Of a DNA stretch of 64,000 nt, positions 34,208 through 42,283 are shown piece after piece; within the stretch, counting starts at the first letter, position 1, and each line of letters opens with the position of its first letter. The position numbers and the translations under genes are program-made. Under the pieces are notes generated by a model. That model searched no databases, had not been told where the DNA came from, and worked only from the letters and a program-made list of their open reading frames with translations. Source of the stretch: Lentisphaerota bacterium (GTDB lineage Bacteria; Verrucomicrobiota; Lentisphaeria; Victivallales; Victivallaceae); assembly GCA_015061605.1 (NCBI GenBank), contig SUWH01000006.1, forward strand, positions 1-64,000. Reading direction: 5' to 3'.

Positions 34208-35788
34208 ATGCAAATTTCAGTTTATCGCAACAATATGCCGGTGGAAACTTTTGAATCGACTCCCGGAACTCTGCAGTCATTTAAAATAGTTCCCGTTTCA
34301 GGCAGTAATACCGTTATCAAACTGGCGATCCCGCTTATTGACATACACAGTTTCTGGTACAGCAACTGCAATGAATTTCATGTCCAGCTGGTCTGGCGGC
34401 TCAACTTCACTTGTGCGCTCAACCACAATATGCCCTATCTGGCATTTTTCAATCTCGCCCGGCAGCTCCGGTGCGCGGTGGCAACGGACAATCTGACCGA
34501 TGATACCAATTTTTCCGGTGCGATGAATCAGCAGGAGTGCACCTTTGACATCACCTTGGATTGTTCAGCCGAAAAGCCTTTTAATCTGATCATTGACCGC
34601 CGGGGGGATATCAGCTTTACTGAAAGCGTCGCCCAATGGAGAAAATCGGTCATGCCGGAAAATCTCTACTTCCCATCCGCCGCATGGGAACCGGTTTTCT
34701 GTACCTGGTATGCCGTTCACGGCGAAGTAACTGCCAAATGGATCGAACGTCAGGCGATCAAAGCCCGTGCGCTGGGATTCGGTACATTGATCGTGGATGA
34801 CGGCTGGTGCTACGATGAAGCGAAGCGGGTCAATCCGCAGACCATCGTCAACTGGTACAACACCATCGGTGACTGGAACATCTCTGAAACCAAGTTCCCG
34901 GATTTCAAAGAGCATGTGAAAAAAATTCAGAGTACCGGACTGAAATATCTGCTCTGGATCGCCCCGCATCTTATCGGAACTGACAGCAAGTTCTACGCTG
35001 AACATCCGGACTGGACACTTCCGGATACTCCCCACGAAGGCTACCGGCGGCTTGATGTCGCCAAACATCCGGCAGTTGACTATCTGGCGGAAAAATTCGT
35101 TTCACTTGCCGTGGATAACGGTTTGGACGGTTTGAAAATCGACTTTCTGAATATTGTCCGCCCGGATGCGGCTTCACCGATCGGAAACAATAACAAACTT
35201 CTTCTGGAAAAAGTCTGCAATAAATTGCGGGAAAAGAATCCCGATGCCCTTATTGAGTTCCGTCAGGCATACGCTACGATCGGGATGCTCCCGTACGCAA
35301 CCCAGTTCCGGGTCGGCGATGTGCCGTTTGACTGGGCACTTAACTTCCGGCGCATGGTGGATATCCGCATTTCGCTTGGCGACGGGATACCCATTCATGC
35401 TGATCCTGCCTACTGGGGGCCGGAAGAGTATCCGGAAAATGTCGCCCGCCACATGATGATCATGCTGCTGGGAGTCCCCATGCTCTCCATGGATCTGAAT
35501 ACGCTCCCGGCAGAACATCTTTCCATTGTCCAGTACTATCTCGCCCTTTACAAAGCAAAACAGCAACTGCTCAACTCCGGACACTGGAATATTCTTTTCA
35601 GTTCCGGCAATGCCGGTGTCGCCATGGCGGAAGATGAAAATGAAGTTCTGGCGATCATCATGGATGATACGTTGCTGGACAAAGTGATCCAAGCTGCCAA
35701 CGGACGGAAACTTACTTTGCTCAATATCTCTGCAGAAACACTTCACTTTGACGGCAAAACTGCCGCTCCGGGTGAAACCATCTGCTGA
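34208..35788 (+). CDS. Alpha-galactosidase-like glycoside hydrolase (GH36/melibiase type)
   Basis: A 526-residue protein without a signal peptide. A short beta-sandwich region (1-150) is followed by a TIM barrel with TLIVDDGWCYDE (about 193-204), LKYLLWIAPHLIG and DGLKIDFLN, whose Asp312 is the expected nucleophile (K-x-D). DVPFDWALNFRRM (about 377-389) is the candidate acid/base region. The usual GH36 SGGGR segment is replaced by RQAY, so substrate preference may differ from plain alpha-galactosidase. The protein is probably cytosolic and would act on imported oligosaccharides. Its last 46 bases overlap the tail of the gene on the other strand. Confidence 0.8.
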   Translation: MQISVYRNNMPVETFESTPGTLQSFKIVPVSGSNTVIKLAIPLIDIHSFWYSNCNEFHVQLVWRLNFTCALNHNMPYLAFFNLARQLRCAVATDNLTDDTNFSGAMNQQECTFDITLDCSAEKPFNLIIDRRGDISFTESVAQWRKSVMPENLYFPSAAWEPVFCTWYAVHGEVTAKWIERQAIKARALGFGTLIVDDGWCYDEAKRVNPQTIVNWYNTIGDWNISETKFPDFKEHVKKIQSTGLKYLLWIAPHLIGTDSKFYAEHPDWTLPDTPHEGYRRLDVAKHPAVDYLAEKFVSLAVDNGLDGLKIDFLNIVRPDAASPIGNNNKLLLEKVCNKLREKNPDALIEFRQAYATIGMLPYATQFRVGDVPFDWALNFRRMVDIRISLGDGIPIHADPAYWGPEEYPENVARHMMIMLLGVPMLSMDLNTLPAEHLSIVQYYLALYKAKQQLLNSGHWNILFSSGNAGVAMAEDENEVLAIIMDDTLLDKVIQAANGRKLTLLNISAETLHFDGKTAAPGETIC

Positions 35789-36582
35789 AAAATTTCCTGC
35801 CGCAGTGCTTTTATTGCCTGCGGCAGAGCTTTGCCCGCCCGGCAGAATTTATCCGGATCAATAAAAATGATCCGATGGTTTTTCACCGCCGGAAGCTGAC
35901 GGAACTCCCGGCGGGCAAAGAAATCTTTCACCGCTTTTTCCGGGACCCCCGCTGAAATTATCACCTCCGGCATCTGACGCAAAATGTATTCAGACGGCAC
36001 CACAAAATAGGCACGTTTGCCGTCAGCGCAGACATTCTCCACTCCGGCAAGGTTCAATGCTTCATCAATAAAACTTTTTTTACTGCAGCTTACTGCCGGA
36101 GCGACCGCAAATACGATCAACGCCCGCACCTTATTTTCGGGAATGCTCTGCCGCAACTGCGCGATTTGTGTTTCAAAATTTTCTGCAGCGATTCCGCTTT
36201 GCCTTTCAAGTTTAAGCAATTTTCCCAATTTCCGCAAATTGGTGGGAAAATCGGCGAGTTTTTCTCCGGGAAGAAAAACCGTTTTTATCCCTGAAAGCTC
36301 CAGCAACTGCCATCTGCCGCCGGGATGACGGGTATCGCTTATCACATAATCCACATTCAAACGGATGATTTTCTCCACATCCGGATATCCCATATTTCCG
36401 GCGACCGGAATGTTTTTTGTTTCCGGAGCGCTGCACGCACTGCTTTTCCCGGCGAGCTGTTTTACTCCGCCGATAAGGATTACCGCATCGGTCAACGCCG
36501 GTGAAAGCGATACCACCTTGACCGGAACGGCGGTCAAAACGGCAAAACTGAATGATATGCAAAGAATAAAACCAGGTTTCAT
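35743..36582 (-). CDS. BtuF-like periplasmic metal-chelate binding protein
   Basis: A 279-residue protein with a signal peptide ([14 protein letters not shown]) and the TroA/BtuF bilobed fold. [17 protein letters not shown] begins the mature protein, [21 protein letters not shown] ends the first lobe, and a long linking helix is followed by [22 protein letters not shown] in the second. Such proteins feed corrinoids, haem or siderophores to ABC importers. No permease, ATPase or TonB receptor is adjacent. The start overlaps the preceding prepilin gene by ATGA, so the protein is made as part of that operon. Confidence 0.8.
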   Translation of the reverse strand: MKPGFILCISFSFAVLTAVPVKVVSLSPALTDAVILIGGVKQLAGKSSACSAPETKNIPVAGNMGYPDVEKIIRLNVDYVISDTRHPGGRWQLLELSGIKTVFLPGEKLADFPTNLRKLGKLLKLERQSGIAAENFETQIAQLRQSIPENKVRALIVFAVAPAVSCSKKSFIDEALNLAGVENVCADGKRAYFVVPSEYILRQMPEVIISAGVPEKAVKDFFARREFRQLPAVKNHRIIFIDPDKFCRAGKALPQAIKALRQEIFQQMVSPGAAVLPSK

Positions 36583-37451
36583 CTTTTGAACTCCGGATCA
36601 TAACTTGAATTATCTTGAGACAAATAGCCGACCAGCAATGCCTTGTTCGCTCTGGAAGTTATAAAAATTTCCCGCAAAGAGTTGACATGACCATCGGCAA
36701 AACAAACATTTGCACTCTTTAAATGACGGAAATGGGTCAACCCGCCCCCGCGAATGATTCCATTTCGCCCATCGGGAGCATACAGTGCCGAAGTCGGTAT
36801 CAGACGGCTGTGGTCATAATAATCCATTGCCGCCGCATCAGCAAACATCACGGTTTCCGACGGACGGCGCAGGGCGGATGTTTTGACTCCGGCAAAAAGA
36901 TCCGGTTCAAAACCAAGAAATTCATTGTAACCGTAACCGGAATTTTCCGCGCTCCAACTCTTGTCCAGAAAATTTTCCGGACAACGGTTGACTCCGCCTG
37001 ATTTACCGTTGGCATTGAGAAAGCGCTCCAATATCCCGGCAGAATTTTCTTTATCTTCAACACCGCTGCTGTCGCTTGCCCAATCCCAGTAGACCATCGA
37101 ATAATCACTGGCAAGATAATATGCCGGACAGAACCAGGAACTGTTCATGTCGGTATACTGCATCTGCATAACGCCCAATTGCTTCAAGTTGGAAACACAA
37201 CTTGCACTCCGCCCCCGTGACCGCGCACTCTGCAATACCGGAAGTAGCATCGCCGCCAGTATCGCAATGATGGCAATTACTACCAGCAATTCTATTAAAG
37301 TGAAATGGGCGTGTGCGGGGGACAAAGGAAACTTTTTTTCACGGGAAAAAAAGTTTCCTCTTTCCCCCGCGCCCCCTTTCTTTTTCAAAAAAAGCGGGGA
37401 GTTTTGCGGCTCCCGTTGGTTGCGACAAGTCAATTGCGGCAATATGATCAT
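36579..37451 (-). CDS. Prepilin-like protein with H-X9-DG motif
   Basis: A 290-residue protein. [24 protein letters not shown] begins at about residue 50 and is the class III/type II pseudopilin N-terminus, with Glu at +5. [18 protein letters not shown] follows, and near the C-terminus is [12 protein letters not shown], the H-X9-DG motif of the PVC prepilin family. The residue before Phe is His, not the usual Gly. The leader is unusually long and is encoded by a repeat with a 26-base-arm hairpin (37315-37370). The ATG at 37451 has only a weak AGG site, so a later start is possible. It is third in the operon 38580 to 35743. Confidence 0.8.
   Translation of the reverse strand: MIILPQLTCRNQREPQNSPLFLKKKGGAGERGNFFSREKKFPLSPAHAHFTLIELLVVIAIIAILAAMLLPVLQSARSRGRSASCVSNLKQLGVMQMQYTDMNSSWFCPAYYLASDYSMVYWDWASDSSGVEDKENSAGILERFLNANGKSGGVNRCPENFLDKSWSAENSGYGYNEFLGFEPDLFAGVKTSALRRPSETVMFADAAAMDYYDHSRLIPTSALYAPDGRNGIIRGGGLTHFRHLKSANVCFADGHVNSLREIFITSRANKALLVGYLSQDNSSYDPEFKR
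37315..37370. repeat. Long hairpin inside the prepilin leader codons
   Basis: Arms 37315-37340 and 37345-37370 pair over 26 bases with two mismatches. The inner 14 bases (37327-37340 with 37345-37358) are perfect, with a four-base loop. On the coding (minus) strand it ends about 15 bases before the FTLIE codons. Confidence 0.85.
37381..37407 (+). repeat. CAAAAAAAGCGGGG dispersed repeat, copy in a prepilin leader
   Basis: TTTTTCAAAAAAAGCGGGG then AGTTTTGCGG, next to the long hairpin. It is read antisense by the prepilin gene, encoding leader residues near [10 protein letters not shown]. Confidence 0.65.
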
Positions 37452-37469
37452 ATTTTTCGACCTGGCTTT

Positions 37470-37709
37470 CTATTTTTGTCGTGCTTTAGAAATATTTATT
37501 ACTCTATTGCAATGCGGACAATTGAACAATACCTGATTGATCCGTTTACATTCTTTAACACTGCAAACCTTACGGCAAGAACTGCAAGTCATTTGTATCT
37601 CTAACAGTGCCGCTTTTTCTGAAGAAGCAGGCGGAAGCTTCTCTTTGCATCCGCAAAAACTCAAGACCATTACCGATACTGTGATTGTGATTATCAGTAT
37701 TCTGTTCAT
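37470..37709 (-). CDS. Small zinc-ribbon lipoprotein
   Basis: A 79-residue protein. The N-terminus is a lipoprotein-type signal (ILIITITVSVMVLSFCGC, modified Cys probably residue 20). The mature part has a CSSC ... CPHC pair about 25 residues apart (MTCSSCRKVC and FNCPHCNRVI), a zinc-ribbon pattern, which is unusual in an exported lipoprotein. The ATG at 37709 follows AGAGGAG. It lies 13 bases after the first prepilin gene and 18 bases before the second, in one operon. Function unknown; a pilus-assembly or cargo role is possible from context. Confidence 0.7.
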   Translation of the reverse strand: MNRILIITITVSVMVLSFCGCKEKLPPASSEKAALLEIQMTCSSCRKVCSVKECKRINQVLFNCPHCNRVINISKARQK

Positions 37710-37722
37710 CTTCAAACTCCTC

Positions 37723-38580
37723 TCAGTAACGCGGATCAAAATACTTTTCCCGGTTTTCATTATCATTTTTGCAGGGATGCCCCAGCTTATACTGTTCGTC
37801 ACCATAAGCAGAATCCATCAACGGCATGGTCACAGCATGACCATCACAAAAACTTATGGCAGCCCGATTGTTATGCCGGAAGTGCATAGTCGGATTCATC
37901 ACCCAATCCCCTCCGGGGGCTTCAATAGCGGAACTATACCCGTGGTTAGTCGGATTTGCACTCCAGTTTCCATTCGCATCCACCATGATCGCCGAGTCTG
38001 CAAACATGATTTTCTCTGCCACACTCCGCATGCGTTTCACCGGAAATCCGGAAGCATATGCCTCTTTAGAATACTCGCCCGGATACCGAGTACCAACCAA
38101 TACATTGTAACCATAACCGCCGCAATTCATATCAAAACTTTTAGGAGGATCTTTCAACACATTGCATTGAGTGATCAACCCGCTACCGCCGATATACTGC
38201 GCCAAAGGAGCATCACTGGGGTCATAGGAAGCTGTACTACCGTCATTGCTGGAACTCTGCGAAGTTCCGCACCAGCGATGACAGTTTGCTCCACCGGGAT
38301 ACATATCATAAGCGTAGGGAGCCAACAATGAATTATTATCTTCAGCATACAGCAGATTACTGATGGTGATCTGCTTCAGATTGTTCAAACAATTGGTGCT
38401 GCGTCCCCGATCACGCGCCTTGCCCAATGTCGGAAGCAGAATCGCCGCCAGTATCGCAATGATGGCAATTACAATAAGAAGTTCAATAAGGGTAAAGCGT
38501 TGCGTCCGGCGAACGCAACCGGCGGCCCGTTTACCGCATAATTTGCGGAAAACGCCAGATTTTTTTGCACAATAAGCCAT
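37723..38580 (-). CDS. Prepilin-like protein with H-X9-DG motif
   Basis: A 285-residue protein. [24 protein letters not shown] starts at residue 29, with Arg before Phe where Gly is canonical and Glu at +5. [21 protein letters not shown] follows, and [12 protein letters not shown] lies near the C-terminus. The start is supported by AAGGAGAG eight bases upstream. The basic 28-residue leader is encoded by DNA resembling the dispersed CAAAAAAA repeat and ends in a perfect seven-pair hairpin (38499-38519). First gene of a four-gene operon. Likely assembled or surface-exposed by a type II/IV pilus system encoded elsewhere. Confidence 0.85.
   Translation of the reverse strand: MAYCAKKSGVFRKLCGKRAAGCVRRTQRFTLIELLIVIAIIAILAAILLPTLGKARDRGRSTNCLNNLKQITISNLLYAEDNNSLLAPYAYDMYPGGANCHRWCGTSQSSSNDGSTASYDPSDAPLAQYIGGSGLITQCNVLKDPPKSFDMNCGGYGYNVLVGTRYPGEYSKEAYASGFPVKRMRSVAEKIMFADSAIMVDANGNWSANPTNHGYSSAIEAPGGDWVMNPTMHFRHNNRAAISFCDGHAVTMPLMDSAYGDEQYKLGHPCKNDNENREKYFDPRY
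38499..38519. other. Hairpin abutting the FTLIE codons
   Basis: GTTGCGT (38499-38505) and ACGCAAC (38513-38519) pair perfectly with a seven-base loop. On the coding strand the stem ends two bases before the codon for the first residue of FTLIE. Confidence 0.75.
38512..38567 (-). repeat. Divergent CAAAAAAA dispersed repeat, copy in a prepilin leader
   Basis: On the minus strand CAAAAAAATCTGGCGTTTTC leads on to GGTTGCG, in the same order as copies at 16856 and 37381. Here it is read in frame as leader peptide. Confidence 0.45.
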
Positions 38581-38615
38581 AGTTTCTCTCCTTCATGTTA
38601 TGCGCATTTACAGTA

Positions 38616-38713
38616 CCGGACACCTTGTCCGGCACAGGCCGCGGCGGAGATCTGACTCGGCTGAATAACCATTCAGCCACACAGTTGCGCAACAGTTCAG
38701 GATTCACACCTGA
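38616..38713. other. Cluster of hairpins upstream of the prepilin operon
   Basis: Perfect stems CCGGACA-cct-TGTCCGG (38616-38632), GGCTGAAT-aacc-ATTCAGCC (38659-38678), the palindrome GTTGCGCAAC (38684-38693) and TCAGG-attcaca-CCTGA (38697-38713) occur within 98 bases. They lie in the leader or promoter region of the minus-strand prepilin operon. Confidence 0.65.
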
Positions 38714-38822
38714 TTCATCCGATAATCCACGACCGGAATATTTATAATATACACCGTAATATGATTTGCTTCAAATTGGAAACGGTGATATATTGTAATA
38801 AAACCAAACAAGGACAGCATAG

Positions 38823-39284
38823 ATGAATACAGTCATAAAAATACTTTTTGTCTGCCACGGCAATATCTGCCGCAGCCCCATGGCAGAATTTGTGATGAAA
38901 GAGATGGTGAAAAACTCCGGTTTGCAGGAACGCATTTATATTGAATCCGCCGCCACCAGTACCGAAGAACTCGGCAATCCGGTCTATCCACCTGCCCGAA
39001 AGATCATGGCACAACACGGCATCGACTGCAAAAATAAAACCGCCCGGCAGATAACCCGGGCGGATTATGATAATTTTGATTACATCGTCGCTATGGATGA
39101 ATACAACATCCGCAATATGCGCCGCTTTTTCGGGAATGACCCGGAAAACAAAGTTTCGCTCCTTTTATCGTGGGCAAACGAAAACCGCGAAGTTGCCGAT
39201 CCGTGGTACACCGGGGACTTTGAAGCCACTTGGCGCGATGTCAACCTCGGATGCAAAGCTTTGCTGGAGCAGATTCTGAAATAG
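38823..39284 (+). CDS. Low-molecular-weight protein-tyrosine phosphatase
   Basis: A 153-residue cytosolic phosphatase. The P-loop VCHGNICRSP has nucleophile Cys11 and Arg17, and the general acid Asp is in VADPWYTGD near residue 125. DYDNFDYIVAMDEYN is also typical. Bacterial members of this class often regulate tyrosine kinases of polysaccharide export. No kinase is adjacent. It is transcribed alone, divergent from the prepilin operon. Confidence 0.93.
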   Translation: MNTVIKILFVCHGNICRSPMAEFVMKEMVKNSGLQERIYIESAATSTEELGNPVYPPARKIMAQHGIDCKNKTARQITRADYDNFDYIVAMDEYNIRNMRRFFGNDPENKVSLLLSWANENREVADPWYTGDFEATWRDVNLGCKALLEQILK

Positions 39285-39294
39285 CTCCGCCTCA

Positions 39295-39456
39295 TTACTC
39301 TTTTCCCCGTCTGCGGCATGACCGGCGCCGTTCATTGCAGTCGTTGTAGCCGACTTTTCCGGAAAGGGCGACTTCGATTTTGGCCAACTGGCGGTTGAGA
39401 GTCCAGAAACCGCCGAGCAGGACGGCAATCAGCATCACCCATTCATGCGTTGACAT
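39295..39456 (-). CDS. Small membrane protein at the end of the tail-fibre cassette
   Basis: A 53-residue protein starting MSTHEWVMLIAVLLGGFWTL, with one membrane helix (about 6-20), a short helix QLAKIEVALSG and a very basic tail (NERRRSCRRRGKE). The start is fixed by an excellent AAGGAGG site. It overlaps the end of the DUF1353 gene by 14 bases. Size and topology resemble small phage proteins next to holins, such as XhlA-like ones, but there is no clear family match. Confidence 0.65.
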   Translation of the reverse strand: MSTHEWVMLIAVLLGGFWTLNRQLAKIEVALSGKVGYNDCNERRRSCRRRGKE

Positions 39457-39817
39457 TTGCCGCCTCCTTCCAGTTTCCGCTGCCGAACCAGCGGACGCCG
39501 TAGTAAGCGATACCGGCTTTGAACTTCGACATACCGTCTTCGACCATGAAGTCATAGAAAAGTTCATCGGCATCCTTGCGCGTCCATCCGGGAACGGCGT
39601 TCCGGTAGAGATAGTCGTGGACGATCGAGGCGCGCAAGGTGCGTGGGTCGAGCTGCGGCGAAACGCTGTCCCAGAGAAACTCCGGAACGGAACAGCCGTC
39701 ACTTTCAAATCCGGCGGGGGCGGTCACGGTTCTGCCGTTCCACGTTACGGTCAAATCTTCCAGCAGTGTAATAATATCGCCGGTAAATATCTCTTTATGC
39801 ACAGCAATTTTTATCAT
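39443..39817 (-). CDS. DUF1353 phage-type protein
   Basis: A 124-residue protein with the DUF1353 pattern: PAGFESDGCSVPEFLWDSVSP, then IVHDYLYRNAVPGWTRKDAD and AGIAYYGVRWFGSGNW. DUF1353 proteins occur mainly in phages and prophages near tail and lysis genes and are suspected to be hydrolase-like; the HDYLY and DAD residues are the conserved polar centre. The gene overlaps the upstream LamG-like gene by four bases. It is the best single marker that this block is phage-derived. Confidence 0.85.
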   Translation of the reverse strand: MIKIAVHKEIFTGDIITLLEDLTVTWNGRTVTAPAGFESDGCSVPEFLWDSVSPQLDPRTLRASIVHDYLYRNAVPGWTRKDADELFYDFMVEDGMSKFKAGIAYYGVRWFGSGNWKEAANVNA

Positions 39818-40959
39818 ACTTTAAACTCCCTTGATAATGCTTTGATTTCATCATCGGACAATGCCCGATTGTAGATGCGGAGAGCGGCAAGATAACCTTT
39901 AAAGCCTTCACTTGTTTGCGATTCATATGGGTAGCGTTTAGCGATTCTGGTCACTCCGCCGTAATCGTTTGCGTCAGGTACGATTTCTCCCGAACCGGCA
40001 AGCACTCCATCGCTGAATATGTCAAGACACCCATTAGTATACCGTCCGGTGAGATGGTGCATTTTTCCATTATTCTCAAATGTCCCGCGTACCGTAACAC
40101 CTCCTGACAGGAAAGCAAGTGCCGTCTGGCTGACATATACGGTACAGTTCAGATAGTCGTATTCCAAATAATCACCGAGCAGCAGCACAACAGTACCGGA
40201 GTTTTCCATATTTTTACATAAAAATGAGAAAGTAAAGCCGGTAGGAAAACCACAAAAATTGATCGCCGGAGTTTCATAGCCGTCACCTTTGTCAAAATAT
40301 GCACACGCTACTCCGTCAACTGTTTGAAAAGTGACATTCCCTACCTTGCTTAAACTCTGTCCTGTAACAGCAGTACTTGCTTCTTTATCAAGTGGAGCAT
40401 AGAATACCAAGCCTTCCTCCGGAATTCTCGAAATCTCACATCCGGCTTCTTTTGCGTTCCTGAACTTCAACGGTCTGCCAAGCGCATTGAAACCGGAAGA
40501 TGTAGGATATTGATACTCAATTTCCGGCAGAGTTTCCTGTTCCGGAGCAGGGGACATCGCAACGGTGAAGTTGCCGGTAGCGTAATCATAAGCCCCGGCA
40601 CCAATTATGTAAACTCCGTCAGCAGAGGGAGTGTAGCTCATTACATCCTGAACTTCCAATCCGTTAATTTCTCCACCGGAATGGTCATCGCTGGCGACCT
40701 CGCTCATGGCAGAATTATACAGCCAAATCATACCGTCACCACTGCTGTCGATAGTGGTTTGTCCGATGGTATATGTCGTGCCGCCTTTGAGCTTTACCCG
40801 CAGATAGACCCGGTAGTTATCTCCGCTGTTTGCGTTTGAGTTGTTGACAGCAACGGTCTGTCCGGAGGTTTTGGCATACCAGTACCACGGATTTGCCCGT
40901 GTGCCGTCACCCAAACCGCCAACGATTTGCGGAGTACCTTTTTTGAATATACTTATCAT
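39814..40959 (-). CDS. LamG-like adhesin/tail protein, long paralogue
   Basis: A 381-residue protein without a signal peptide. The last 200 residues form a concanavalin/LamG-type jelly roll (LVFYAPLDKEASTAVTGQSL, FTFSFLCKNMENSG, AALRIYNRALSDDEIKALS). The N-terminal 150 residues are a separate beta domain (YRVYLRVKLKGGTTYTIGQT, VYIIGAGAYDYATGNFTVA) resembling a carbohydrate-binding or pre-peptidase module. It is clearly paralogous to the next gene from about residue 152 on. Overlap with it is ATGA. Likely a distal tail or receptor-binding protein. Confidence 0.7.
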   Translation of the reverse strand: MISIFKKGTPQIVGGLGDGTRANPWYWYAKTSGQTVAVNNSNANSGDNYRVYLRVKLKGGTTYTIGQTTIDSSGDGMIWLYNSAMSEVASDDHSGGEINGLEVQDVMSYTPSADGVYIIGAGAYDYATGNFTVAMSPAPEQETLPEIEYQYPTSSGFNALGRPLKFRNAKEAGCEISRIPEEGLVFYAPLDKEASTAVTGQSLSKVGNVTFQTVDGVACAYFDKGDGYETPAINFCGFPTGFTFSFLCKNMENSGTVVLLLGDYLEYDYLNCTVYVSQTALAFLSGGVTVRGTFENNGKMHHLTGRYTNGCLDIFSDGVLAGSGEIVPDANDYGGVTRIAKRYPYESQTSEGFKGYLAALRIYNRALSDDEIKALSREFKV

Positions 40960-41687
40960 ATTTTGAACTCCTTTGACAGCATTTTGACTTCTTCATCCGT
41001 CAATGCCCGGTTATAGATGCGGCAGGCGGCAACGTGTCCTTTTATGTAAAGTCCGCTGTTGTTGGATACGCCGCCGATGTCTATTTGCGTAAGTGAAGTC
41101 TCCAATTTCGCAGTCGGGAACGCTTCATTGGCTGTCATATTGCCATTGACGTAGAACCTCAATAACGAGCCATCGTATACACCAACTATATGATGCCAAG
41201 CGTTTGCATTGTATACAGGGCGATTGCTCGGCGCAGAATTGCCTGAACACGCGATGTACACGGTCTGACCTGAATTGGCATCTATGTCAATGCCATAATA
41301 CCTGTTTGCGGCTCTGTTACCATAACCAAACGCATACCCATCAAAATCGGTATCGGCGGCAGGTCTTACCCACGCTGAAATCGTTCTGGGAGATGAGCCG
41401 GACGGCAAGCCGTTAAGGTCATTCGACCATATCACACCATTGTAGAAGTATGCACATGGTATGCCATCAACTGTCTCATAAGTTACCGTACCTGATTTGC
41501 TCAAGCCCTGTCCGGTAACAGCTATTGAAGCATCTTTATCCAATGGCAGATAGAAAACCAACCCATCTTCAGGCATCAGACGTACAATACTGCATCCGGC
41601 TTCGGCGGCGGTATCGTATTTCAGAGGATACCCGAAAGCATCGAAGCCGGAACCGGGAATACTTTTTTTAAACAGGCTGATTGACAT
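40956..41687 (-). CDS. LamG-like adhesin/tail protein, short paralogue
   Basis: A 243-residue protein, MSISLFKKSIPGSGFDAFG at the start. The LamG-type domain (ISAWVRPAADTDFDGYAFGY, WHHIVGVYDGSLLRFYVNG, AACRIYNRALTDEEVKMLS) is the standard laminin-G-like fold. It lacks the 150-residue beta module of its neighbour. The frame continues upstream within the previous gene, but the GGGGAAA site and the shared N-terminus fix the start at 41687. Probably binds glycans. Confidence 0.75.
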   Translation of the reverse strand: MSISLFKKSIPGSGFDAFGYPLKYDTAAEAGCSIVRLMPEDGLVFYLPLDKDASIAVTGQGLSKSGTVTYETVDGIPCAYFYNGVIWSNDLNGLPSGSSPRTISAWVRPAADTDFDGYAFGYGNRAANRYYGIDIDANSGQTVYIACSGNSAPSNRPVYNANAWHHIVGVYDGSLLRFYVNGNMTANEAFPTAKLETSLTQIDIGGVSNNSGLYIKGHVAACRIYNRALTDEEVKMLSKEFKI

Positions 41688-41973
41688 TTGCAGTTTCCCC
41701 CGCTTCCGGTACGACAGTTTGCGCTTCTTTCCAAGCGGCAAGGTCTTGTTTGAGCTGTTTGATACCGACCGTCTGTCCGGCAAAAGCCTTGTCCAGCATA
41801 TCTTTAGCAAAGGGGTCAAGACTTGTCCAGCCAAACATGGCGCAGACTTCGGCGATGACTTCTTCACGATTGAGCTGCAGAGATTTTTCTTTTGCCGCTT
41901 TGGCACGGAGCTTCATCAATTCAGCTTGTCTTGCCGCTTCCATACGGAGTTTGTGTGCAATAGTGCCTGACAT
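41668..41973 (-). CDS. Small helical protein of the tail cassette, unknown
   Basis: A 101-residue, predicted fully helical protein (AHKLRMEAARQAELMKLRAKAAKEK ..., split by QLNREEVIAEVCAMFGW). It has no signal peptide. Position between fibre and LamG genes and tight spacing on both sides (20-base overlap downstream, two bases upstream) indicate a structural or chaperone role. Not recognised. Confidence 0.6.
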   Translation of the reverse strand: MSGTIAHKLRMEAARQAELMKLRAKAAKEKSLQLNREEVIAEVCAMFGWTSLDPFAKDMLDKAFAGQTVGIKQLKQDLAAWKEAQTVVPEAGETANVNQPV

Positions 41974-41975
41974 GA

Positions 41976-42266
41976 TTACACCGCCAGTTCTGCCGCTGAA
42001 ACCATGATTTTTACTCCGGAAGCGGTCGCATTGACTGTGAAACTTTCTCCGGTCGGCAAGTTGATTTTATTGTCAAGGACAATGGTGTCTCCGGCATCAA
42101 TGGTAAATCCGGCAGAAAATCCGGTGGAAAAATTGAGCGTGACTTCCCCGCCATTCTCCCCTCCGTTGAGCATAATTGACATGATGGAAAGCTCCGTACC
42201 GCTTGAAGCAGTACAGACGGTAACATCAGAATTTTCAGTAGTGGTTGCAACAAAATTTTTCAACAT
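41976..42266 (-). CDS. Small beta-rich protein of the tail cassette, unknown
   Basis: A 96-residue protein, Thr/Ser/Gly-rich and predicted all-beta (SDVTVCTASSGTELSIMSIM, GFTIDAGDTIVLDNKINLP). The pattern resembles small phage fibre-associated or head-tail proteins that add a beta sandwich. It lies 17 bases after the collagen-like fibre gene. Not recognised. Confidence 0.6.
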   Translation of the reverse strand: MLKNFVATTTENSDVTVCTASSGTELSIMSIMLNGGENGGEVTLNFSTGFSAGFTIDAGDTIVLDNKINLPTGESFTVNATASGVKIMVSAAELAV

Positions 42267-42283
42267 GATATATTTCCTTTCAA

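Noticed and set aside
38616-38713. tRNA gene
   Set aside because: Stems are present, but there is no acceptor stem, T-loop consensus or anticodon arrangement.
39457-39708. Extended start of the small membrane protein
   Set aside because: That part is antisense-frame noise inside the DUF1353 gene; AAGGAGG places the start at 39456.
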